Assembly: GCA_050249615.1 (NCBI GenBank)
Contig: JBFWQE010000063.1
Span: 1-28,473, forward strand
Direction: 5' to 3'
Length of the DNA: 28,473 nt
From: VFZN01 sp050249615
Lineage (GTDB): Bacteria > Acidobacteriota > Vicinamibacteria > Vicinamibacterales > UBA2999
Every line of letters begins with the position of its first letter. The first letter of the stretch is position 1. Of this stretch, positions 22,281 through 28,473 are shown in pieces. Made by a program: the position numbers and the translations under genes. The notes under the pieces are model-generated. The model ran no database searches and was not told the DNA's origin. It saw only the letters and a list, made by a program, of their open reading frames with translations.

Positions 22281-24680
22281 ATGATTCGACTGCTCCTTTT
22301 CCTGGCTGTCTACGGCGCGCTCCTGGCCGCAAACCCGGCGGCCGCCCAGGGCACGGCGACGCTCCGGGGGACTGTCACCGACGAGCTCGGCGGGGTGCTG
22401 CCGGGCGTCGACATCCGGCTCACCCGAGCGGTCACCGGCCTGGCGCGCCACGTGGTGACGGGGCCGGACGGCCGTTTCGAGCTCGCCAACCTGCCCTGGG
22501 ATAGGTACGACCTGCACGCCGAGTTGGCTGGCTTCGACCCCCAGCACGTCGTGGTCCCCCTGCGCACGAGCGTGCCCGAGGAGCTGATGCTGGTCCTCCG
22601 CGTGGCTGCCCGGACGGAGGTCGTGCGCGTCAGCCCGGCGCCGCAGCTCGTGGACCCCACCCTCACCGGCACACGCACGCAGGTCAGCTTCGTGGGCATT
22701 GAGCAACTGCCCGCGCCGGTCGGCAGCCGCGGCGTGGAATCCGTGCTCGTCACCCTGCCGGGCTTCGCACAGAACGCCAACGGCGCCATCCATCCGCGCG
22801 GCGCGCACAACCAGATGACCTTCGTCGTGGACGGTCTGCCCATCAGCGATCAGCTGACCGGCGCCTTCGCCAACGCGCTGGACGCCGGCCTGGTCCAGTC
22901 GGCAGAGCTGTGGACGGGCAACATCCCGGCGGAGTTCGGGGCAAAGGTTTCTGGCGTCGTGGTGATTACGAGCCGCAGCGGCCTTGGCGCCTCGCGGATG
23001 CTGACCGGCGATGCCACGCTCGCGGCCGGCGGGTTCGGCACCTGGCACGCCTCGGCGCAGGGCGGCGGCGAGCGCGGGCGCCTCGGTTACTACGCGTCGG
23101 CCACCACCATGCGGACGGATCGGTTCCTGGACCAGGTGTCGCTCGACAACCTCCACAACAGCGGCGCCTTCGGGCGCGGCTTCGGCCGTGTGGACCTCCG
23201 GCTCTCTCCCACCCAGACCCTTCGCGGGCACGTCATGGGCGGCGCCTCGCAGTTCGAGCTGGCGAACCTGCGCTCGCAGGAACGGAACGGCCAGGATCAA
23301 CGGCAGCGCCTCTCCGATGTCGCCGCGTGGGGCGCCTACACGGCCACGCTTGGCCGTGCCTCGACCGTCGAGATCGTCGCGGGGCGACGCGGCACGAGGG
23401 CCGCGCTCGACCCGAGCGCGGGCGACACGCCCGTGACGGCATGGCAGAATCGCTCGCTGTCCACCGCAACCTTCACGACGCGCCTCACGCGCCTGCTCGG
23501 GCCACACAGCATCCGCGCCGGTGTCGACCTTCAGCGCGTGCACCTGCGCGAGTCGTTCTTCATGGGCCTGACGCGCGCGGACTTCAATGCGCCCGGCTCG
23601 GACGGCTTCAACCCCTCGCTGCTTCCCTTCGACCTGACGCGCGGTGGCTCGCGCTTCACGTTCGACGACCGCCGGCGAGGCCGTCATCTGAGCGGCTTTG
23701 CCCAGGCACAGATCCAATGGGGACCGGCAGCCCTGACTCTCGGCGCCCGCTACGACCATTACGCCTTGCTGGTGCACGAGACACAACTGCAGCCGCGTAT
23801 CGGCGTGGCCTGGGCCCTGCCGGGCCAGTGGGGCGTCGCACGCGCGTCCTACAACCGAAACTTCCAGACGCCGCCGCTGGAGAACCTGCTCGTGTCCAGC
23901 TCGCCCCAGGCCGCCGCGCTCGCGCCGGCCAGCGTGCAGCAGGCGCTGGGCAGCACTTACCGCCCTCTGCGCCCCGAGCGGCAGCAGGTCGTCGAGGTCG
24001 GCTACCAGCGCGCCCTCGGCCGCGTCGCGAGCCTGGACGTATCGGCCTACCGGAAGCACTCCTTCGATCAGCAGGACAACAACAACTTCTTCGACACGGG
24101 CATCATCTTCCCCACGACGCTGGCCGAGATCGAGGTGCGCGGCGCCGAGGCGCGGCTGGTGTTCCCGGAACGGCGCGGCCTCTCGGGCACACTGTCGATG
24201 ACGACCAGCCGGGCCATTTCCACGCCGCCTTTCACCGGAGGCCTGTTCCTCGGCCAGGACTCCATCGATCTGCTCACCGCCGGGCCGTTCTACATCGATC
24301 ACGACCAGCGCCTCAGCCTTCATGGCACGGCACAGTGGCGGAGCGATGCCGGGTGGTGGGTCGGCGCATCGGCGCGCTACGACAGCGGCCTGGTGGCCAA
24401 CCCATCGGACCCGGCTGGCGTGGCGGCCGATCCCGATTTCGCGGATCTGCTCCCATACGTGGATCTCGAGGCCGGCGTGCCGCGCGTCCGCCCTCGCGCG
24501 GTCATCGACCTGGTCAGTGGGATCGATCTGCATCGAGGCGGACGACGAGCGTGGAGCCTTCAGCTGCAGGTCACCAACCTGACGAATCGCACTGCGCTCT
24601 ACAACTTCCAGTCGGTCTTCGTGGGCACGCGGCTCATCCAGCCGCGCACGGTGGCGCTCCGGATCAAAAGGCGCTTCTGA
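22281..24680 (+). CDS. TonB-dependent receptor with carboxypeptidase-regulatory-like domain
   Basis: The 799-aa outer-membrane receptor takes up a ligand using TonB energy. It has a signal peptide (MIRLLLFLAVYGALLAANPAAAQ), then a carboxypeptidase-regulatory-like beta-sandwich (~26-105, TATLRGTVTDELGGVLPGVDIRL and YDLHAELAGF). A plug domain follows (~125-235: LVDPTLTGTRTQVSFVGIEQLP, NQMTFVVDGLPISDQ, IPAEFGAKVSGVVVITSRSG), then a 22-strand-type barrel with LGARYDHY, SYNRNFQTPPLENLL and QLQVTNLTNRTALYNFQSVFVGTRLIQPRTVALRIKRRF. The cysteine-free product has no visible SusD partner. ATG 22281 starts at the edge of the palindrome. A decamer array begins right after the stop, followed by copA; a metal ligand is therefore conceivable but unproven. 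Confidence 0.92.
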   Translation: MIRLLLFLAVYGALLAANPAAAQGTATLRGTVTDELGGVLPGVDIRLTRAVTGLARHVVTGPDGRFELANLPWDRYDLHAELAGFDPQHVVVPLRTSVPEELMLVLRVAARTEVVRVSPAPQLVDPTLTGTRTQVSFVGIEQLPAPVGSRGVESVLVTLPGFAQNANGAIHPRGAHNQMTFVVDGLPISDQLTGAFANALDAGLVQSAELWTGNIPAEFGAKVSGVVVITSRSGLGASRMLTGDATLAAGGFGTWHASAQGGGERGRLGYYASATTMRTDRFLDQVSLDNLHNSGAFGRGFGRVDLRLSPTQTLRGHVMGGASQFELANLRSQERNGQDQRQRLSDVAAWGAYTATLGRASTVEIVAGRRGTRAALDPSAGDTPVTAWQNRSLSTATFTTRLTRLLGPHSIRAGVDLQRVHLRESFFMGLTRADFNAPGSDGFNPSLLPFDLTRGGSRFTFDDRRRGRHLSGFAQAQIQWGPAALTLGARYDHYALLVHETQLQPRIGVAWALPGQWGVARASYNRNFQTPPLENLLVSSSPQAAALAPASVQQALGSTYRPLRPERQQVVEVGYQRALGRVASLDVSAYRKHSFDQQDNNNFFDTGIIFPTTLAEIEVRGAEARLVFPERRGLSGTLSMTTSRAISTPPFTGGLFLGQDSIDLLTAGPFYIDHDQRLSLHGTAQWRSDAGWWVGASARYDSGLVANPSDPAGVAADPDFADLLPYVDLEAGVPRVRPRAVIDLVSGIDLHRGGRRAWSLQLQVTNLTNRTALYNFQSVFVGTRLIQPRTVALRIKRRF

Positions 24681-24810
24681 GCGGGTGCGGGCAGGTGCGG
24701 GCGGGTGCGGGCAGGTGCGGGCGGGGGCGGGCAGGTGCGGGCGGGTGCTGGCAGGTGCGGGCGGGTGCGGGCGGGTGCGGACAGGTGCGGACGGGTGCGG
24801 GCACACGCGG
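24681..24810. repeat. Twelve-unit 10-bp array (GCGGGTGCGG) upstream of copA
   Basis: Twelve 10-bp units in register, many alternating GCGGGTGCGG and GCAGGTGCGG (a 20-bp super-period), start at the first base after the TonB receptor stop, with a degenerate thirteenth to 24810. It is the reverse complement of the 1621-1710 unit. The plus strand carries more than ten GGG runs separated by 1-7 bases, a strong G-quadruplex pattern. TAGACT at 24814 follows and is a likely copA -10 box. Confidence 0.95.
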
Positions 24811-24813
24811 CGG

Positions 24814-24819
24814 TAGACT
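24814..24819 (+). promoter_or_regulatory. Putative -10 box of copA
   Basis: TAGACT lies three bases after the decamer array and would start a transcript with a leader of roughly 27 bases before ATG 24853. A short frame from ATG 24821 overlaps the copA start out of frame and ends at 24916. Confidence 0.4.
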
Positions 24820-24852
24820 AATGCAAGGGGCCGCGTCGATACCCCTCAGGCC

Positions 24853-27204
24853 ATGGCCACGCCCGCCACTGACACGCCCGCTCCGTCCCAGGTCACTCTG
24901 CCCGTCGAGGGCATGACGTGCGCCGCCTGCCAGGCGCGCGTGCAGCGTGCGCTGCGCGCCACGCCGGGCGTGACCGAGGCCACGGTCAACCTGATGATGC
25001 ACTCGGCGACCATCGCCTACGACCCGAGCGTGCTCTCGCCGGAGGCCCTGGTCTCGACGATCAACAAGTCCGGCTACCAGTCGAGGCTGCCCGAACCCGA
25101 CACCGACGCCGTGGCGGAAGACGAGGCGCGCGAGTCCGCGCAGCGCGCTGAGTACCGCGCACTCCTCACAAAGGCCCTCGTCAGCCTCGCGCTCGGTGTG
25201 GTGGCCATGGTGCTGTCCATGCCTCTCGTGTCCGGTGGCGCTCACGGCGGTCAGGCCTCGGCCGATCCGCTGCAGGCCTGGGTGATGCGCGCATGGGACC
25301 CGTGGCTCCGCGCGACGTGGCCGGCGCTCTACGCCGTGGACACGCGTCTGCTCGGCTGGCTGCTCCTCGGCGTCACGGCCTTCGTCATGGGCTGGGCGGG
25401 CCGGCACTTCTACACCCGCGCGTGGACGGCGCTCTCCCACGGGTCCGCTGACATGAACGTGCTCGTGGCCGTCGGAACGGGCGCCGCGTTCCTCTACTCG
25501 GTCACGGCCACGCTGGCGCCGCAGCTGTTCACGGCCAGCGGCTCGTCGGCCGACGTCTACTACGAAGCCATCGTCTTCATCCTCTCGCTGCTCCTCCTCG
25601 GCCACGCGCTCGAGGCGCGCGCCAAGACCCGGACGATGACGGCGCTGAGGCAGCTCGCACGGCTGCAGCCCTCGACCGCGCGGGTCAAGCGCGGGGGTGG
25701 TGAACGCGAGGTGCCCGTCGACGATGTGCGCGTGGGCGACATCCTCATCGTCCGGCCCGGTGAGCGCTTCCCGGTGGATGGCCGTGTCGTCGCGGGCGCG
25801 GGCGCCGTGGACGAGTCGATGCTTACCGGGGAGTCGCTGCCGGTGGACAAGCAGGTGGGCGACCGCGTGGTGGGCGCCACCATCAACCAGTCGGGCGCCT
25901 TCGACGTGCAGGCCACGGCCGTGGGCGCGGCCACCATGCTGGCCCAGGTGATGCGCCTGATGCGCGAGGCGCAGGCGTCGCAGGCGCCCATCCAGCGCCT
26001 GGCGGACCGCGTGTCGGCCGTCTTCGTGCCCGCCGTCATCGCCATCGCCCTGCTCACGTTTGGCGTCTGGTGGATCGCCCTGGAAACGCCCACGGTGGTC
26101 CGTGCCCTGGTCCCGGCCGTGGCCGTGCTCATCATCGCGTGTCCGTGCGCCATGGGCCTGGCGGTGCCGACGGCCGTCATGGTCGCCACGGGCCGGGGCG
26201 CCGCGTCCGGCATCCTCATCAAGGGCGGCGAGCCGCTCGAGCGCCTGGCCTCGGTGAACACCGTGGTCTTCGACAAGACCGGGACGCTCACGGCCGGCGA
26301 GCCGCGGGTCGTCGACATCGAGCCCGCGCCCGGGATGGACGCCTCGACGGTACTGGCCCATGCGGCGGCAGCTGAGCAGCGGTCCGAGCATCCGCTGGCC
26401 GCCGCAATCCGCAGGCATGCGCAGGAACAGGGACTCGCACTCCCGGAGGTGTCGGCGTTCTCGGCCATCCCCGGCCTGGGGGCGCGCGTCACGGCCGGCT
26501 CGCAGGACATTCGAGTCGGGAACACCGCCTTCCTGGAACGCGAAGGCGTGGAGACGGCACCACTAGCCGCGGCAACGGCTGCTGCCGCGGCCCGGGGCCA
26601 GACGCCCGTGCTGGTCGCCATCGGGCCGACCGTCGCCGGCGTGATCGCCATGGCCGACACCCTCCGCGACAACTCCGCCCGGGTGGTGAGCGACCTCGGG
26701 TCCATGGGCTTGAGCGTCGTCATGCTCAGCGGCGACCGCCTCGCCACCGCCGAGGCCATCGCCGCGACGGCGGGTATCTCCCGCGTCGTCGCCGAGGTGC
26801 TGCCTGCGGGCAAGGTCGAGGCGATCAAGGCGCTTCAACAGGAAGGCCACCGCGTGGCCATGATCGGCGACGGCATCAACGACGCCCCCGCGCTGGCGCA
26901 GGCCGACGTCGGCATCGCCATGGCCTCGGGCACCGACATCGCGGCCCAGGCCGCCGACGTGACGCTCATGCGCAGCGATCTCGCGAGCGTGCCCGAAGCC
27001 ATCCGGCTCGCGCGTGCCACCATGCGGACGATGAAGCAGAACCTGTTCTGGGCGTTCGTCTACAACGTGATCGGAATCCCGATCGCGGCGGGCGTGCTCT
27101 ACCCCGCCTTCGGCATCCTGCTGAGCCCCGTCATCGCGAGCACGGCGATGGCCTTCAGCTCGGTCAGCGTGGTATCGAACAGCCTCCGTCTCCGACGCAG
27201 ATGA
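24853..27204 (+). CDS. copA: Cu(+)-translocating P1B-type ATPase
   Basis: The 783-aa heavy-metal pump exports monovalent copper (or silver) from the cytoplasm using ATP. A single N-terminal metal-binding domain has GMTCAAC (Cys23, Cys26). Membrane helices follow from ~105. The actuator TGES motif is in DESMLTGESLPVDK. CPC (Cys430-Pro-Cys432) sits in the sixth helix, the phosphorylation site is DKTGTLTAGEP (Asp474), the nucleotide-domain HP motif is SEHPLAAAI and the hinge is GDGINDAPAL. The last two helices carry VYNVIGIPIAAGVLYP and MAFSSVSVVSNSLRL, the YN and MxxSS signature that marks Cu+ selectivity. His-rich tails are absent, though GGAHGGQAS lies in a loop. It is followed by a universal stress protein. 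Confidence 0.96.
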   Translation: MATPATDTPAPSQVTLPVEGMTCAACQARVQRALRATPGVTEATVNLMMHSATIAYDPSVLSPEALVSTINKSGYQSRLPEPDTDAVAEDEARESAQRAEYRALLTKALVSLALGVVAMVLSMPLVSGGAHGGQASADPLQAWVMRAWDPWLRATWPALYAVDTRLLGWLLLGVTAFVMGWAGRHFYTRAWTALSHGSADMNVLVAVGTGAAFLYSVTATLAPQLFTASGSSADVYYEAIVFILSLLLLGHALEARAKTRTMTALRQLARLQPSTARVKRGGGEREVPVDDVRVGDILIVRPGERFPVDGRVVAGAGAVDESMLTGESLPVDKQVGDRVVGATINQSGAFDVQATAVGAATMLAQVMRLMREAQASQAPIQRLADRVSAVFVPAVIAIALLTFGVWWIALETPTVVRALVPAVAVLIIACPCAMGLAVPTAVMVATGRGAASGILIKGGEPLERLASVNTVVFDKTGTLTAGEPRVVDIEPAPGMDASTVLAHAAAAEQRSEHPLAAAIRRHAQEQGLALPEVSAFSAIPGLGARVTAGSQDIRVGNTAFLEREGVETAPLAAATAAAAARGQTPVLVAIGPTVAGVIAMADTLRDNSARVVSDLGSMGLSVVMLSGDRLATAEAIAATAGISRVVAEVLPAGKVEAIKALQQEGHRVAMIGDGINDAPALAQADVGIAMASGTDIAAQAADVTLMRSDLASVPEAIRLARATMRTMKQNLFWAFVYNVIGIPIAAGVLYPAFGILLSPVIASTAMAFSSVSVVSNSLRLRRR

Positions 27205-27276
27205 CGGCCGACAGGGACGGGGCCGCAGATGCGCAGATGCGATTTCAAGCAGCCGTTGCGCTAGGATGATGGCGTC

Positions 27277-27714
27277 GTGTTCACCAACATCCTCTGCCCC
27301 GTGGATTTCTCGAAGGACTCCGAGCGCGCCCTGGCCTGCGCGTTGTCGCTCGCGAGGGCCACGGCCGGGCATCTCACCCTGGTCACCGTGGTGGATCCGC
27401 TCCTGAATGCGGGCGCCGAGGCCGCGGGCGCGGCCGACACCCTGCACCAGCAGACACAGCAGGAACTCCGGTCCCTGCTCGAACGATCGGCCGCGGCGGG
27501 CCCCTTGCCCGGCGTGCCGGCGGTCGCGGTGCGTATCGGCAACGCCGCCCACGAGATCCTGACGCAGGCCGAGGAATGCAACGCCGACGTCATCGTGATG
27601 GGCATGCGCGGCCTGGGGGGCGCCCAGAAGTTCCTGCTCGGCTCCACCAGCCAGCACGTGCTCGAGCGCTCGGCCATCCCCGTCCTGGTGGTCCCGCCGC
27701 CCGATCGCCACTGA
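27277..27714 (+). CDS. Universal stress protein (UspA family)
   Basis: The 145-aa single-domain Usp has the N-terminal ILCPVDFSKDSERALACALSLA, a DVIVMGMRGLGG strand-loop and the ATP-binding signature G-x2-G-x9-G-S/T (GLGGAQKFLLGSTS), so it probably binds ATP. The C-terminus VLVVPPP is typical. The start is GTG 27277, and a TAGGAT box ends 9 bases upstream, so a leader of only two or three bases is expected. It follows copA by 72 bases on the same strand. Such proteins protect cells during metabolic or metal stress, but its partner here is unknown. It converges with the DUF4010 gene across a TTCTCAC array. Confidence 0.9.
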   Translation: MFTNILCPVDFSKDSERALACALSLARATAGHLTLVTVVDPLLNAGAEAAGAADTLHQQTQQELRSLLERSAAAGPLPGVPAVAVRIGNAAHEILTQAEECNADVIVMGMRGLGGAQKFLLGSTSQHVLERSAIPVLVVPPPDRH

Positions 27715-27717
27715 CGC

Positions 27718-27745
27718 TTCTGACTTCTCACTTCTCACTTCTCAC
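27718..27745. repeat. 7-bp TTCTCAC array between convergent uspA-type and DUF4010 genes
   Basis: TTCTGAC followed by three perfect TTCTCAC units, the reverse complement of the GAAGTGA unit at 8121-8159. It fills the 35-bp spacer between two convergent stops. Confidence 0.95.
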
Positions 27746-27749
27746 TTCC

Positions 27750-28472
27750 CTACAGGAGCCACACCCCCAGGCCCAGCGCGGCCGCCATCATCGCGAGGAC
27801 GGAGACGGTGAGCGTGCGAAACGGCCCCTCGCCGATCGCCGCGGCAAGCCCGAGCTTCACGCACGTGTTCGAGAGCAGCCCCACCGTCACCGCCTTCGCC
27901 GCCACGTCCAGGGTCAGCAGGCCGGTGCCCACGCTCTTGGCCATCGACAGGGTGAGCGCGTCGGCGTCGTTCAGGCCCAGCACCGCCGCCGTGACGAGCA
28001 CGCCGCTGCTCCCCAGCTGCCGGCCCGCCACATGCACGACGAACAGGACGATCTGGAACAGCAGGGCCATCTCGAGCGCGCCGCGCAGTTGAAGGGGATT
28101 GCGCGGCAGGTCCAGCGCTTCGTCCGATGACTGGCTGGTCCAGAATCCCCACGCCGCCGCCACGGTGCCAATCGCGAAGGGGGCGGCGAGGTGCGGCACC
28201 AGCGTCAGGGCGAGGGTCGGACTGAGCACGGCGGCCGCCACGATCACCCGCACGTACAGCACGGTGTTGGCGGCCACCACGCCCTGCGCCAGCGGCTGGC
28301 CCAGCCCGTCGTGGTCGCGGCTGAACCGCGCGAACGACAAGGTGACGCTCGTGGACGAGACCATGCCGCCCAGCAGCCCCGCCACGGGATAGCCGCGCGA
28401 GGCGCCGACGATGCGCCTGGCGAGGTACCCCGAGAAGCTCAGCGCGGAGAAGAACAGCACCAGCAGCCACAG
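27750..28472 (-). CDS. DUF4010 (MgtC-linked) integral membrane protein, partial
   Basis: The N-terminal part lies beyond the window; 241 codons to the TAG at 27750 are present. The visible region matches the DUF4010 half of MgtC/SapB-type membrane proteins: FSGYLARRIVGASRGYPVAGLLGGMVSSTSVTLSFARFSR, shown as GYPVAGLLGGMVSST and SFARFSR, then NTVLYVRVIVAA, LGLNDADALTLSMAK and NTCVKLGLAAAIGEG. About seven hydrophobic segments are seen. Function is unknown; related proteins are membrane transport candidates. It converges with the universal stress protein gene. Confidence 0.85.
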   Translation of the reverse strand: MWLLVLFFSALSFSGYLARRIVGASRGYPVAGLLGGMVSSTSVTLSFARFSRDHDGLGQPLAQGVVAANTVLYVRVIVAAAVLSPTLALTLVPHLAAPFAIGTVAAAWGFWTSQSSDEALDLPRNPLQLRGALEMALLFQIVLFVVHVAGRQLGSSGVLVTAAVLGLNDADALTLSMAKSVGTGLLTLDVAAKAVTVGLLSNTCVKLGLAAAIGEGPFRTLTVSVLAMMAAALGLGVWLL

Positions 28473-28473
28473 C

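Noticed and set aside
22263..24806. 847-codon minus-strand frame over the TonB receptor
   Set aside because: Antisense to a well-supported receptor, and it begins inside the decamer array.
24821..24916. 31-codon upstream frame overlapping the copA start
   Set aside because: Its ATG directly follows TAGACT, but the spacing is one base and the peptide has no metal-binding residues; nothing else supports it.

Overview
The window is 28.5 kb of GC-rich, gene-dense bacterial chromosome. The gene set points to an Acidobacteriota genome, probably of the Vicinamibacteria type. It includes a TonB-dependent receptor with a carboxypeptidase-regulatory-like plug extension, a DUF5916/CBM9 outer-membrane protein, a DUF5658 membrane protein, a Lys/Ala-tailed SWIB protein and many secreted proteins with AQ-type signal cleavage sites. 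This placement rests on gene content and style only; there is no rRNA or other phylogenetic marker here. I see no tRNA, rRNA, CRISPR array, transposase or prophage genes.

Layout. 1-1599: dut and dinB overlapping by one base (dUTP removal plus translesion polymerase). 1600-5801: secreted M20 peptidase with a small membrane-anchored protein, a secreted two-domain cyclophilin on the opposite strand, and a secreted HExxH protein. 5848-8127: nitroreductase C-terminal remnant and rsgA, divergent from a DUF72 gene. 8165-11943: esterase and DUF5916 outer-membrane protein, divergent from a Tex30-like hydrolase. 12089-13713: minus-strand operon of an unknown protein, a thioredoxin-like 2Fe-2S ferredoxin and a TerC-family membrane protein. 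13714-14125: an S23-type four-helix-bundle gene fragment between inverted repeat arrays. 14126-16685: glutamate-type dehydrogenase, SWIB protein, a GC-palindrome-rich gap and DUF5658. 16808-19803: typA and a zinc alcohol dehydrogenase. 19883-22209: fmdB overlapping an ADP-forming acyl-CoA synthetase. 22281-28473: TonB receptor, Cu+ ATPase copA, universal stress protein and a DUF4010 membrane protein cut by the window end.

The most unusual signal lies between the genes. (1) Nine start codons, eight of them in well-supported genes, carry a -10-like hexamer (TAnnnT or GATAAT) exactly six bases upstream. That spacing predicts leaderless mRNAs. (2) Short phrase-like tandem arrays with units of 7, 8, 10, 15 or 16 bp fill the intergenic spaces. 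One class abuts the -10 box, in the place of the -35, at seven starts (dut, M20, copA, adh, fmdB, gdh and the 13713 gene). Another class sits between convergent genes. Four repeat families each occur twice here, in opposite orientations. (3) The TonB receptor promoter is embedded in a 57-bp AT-rich nested palindrome containing two TTGA-N4-TCAA dyads 43 bp apart. None of these is explained by the coding annotation.

Product names follow from motifs read by eye; no database search was run.
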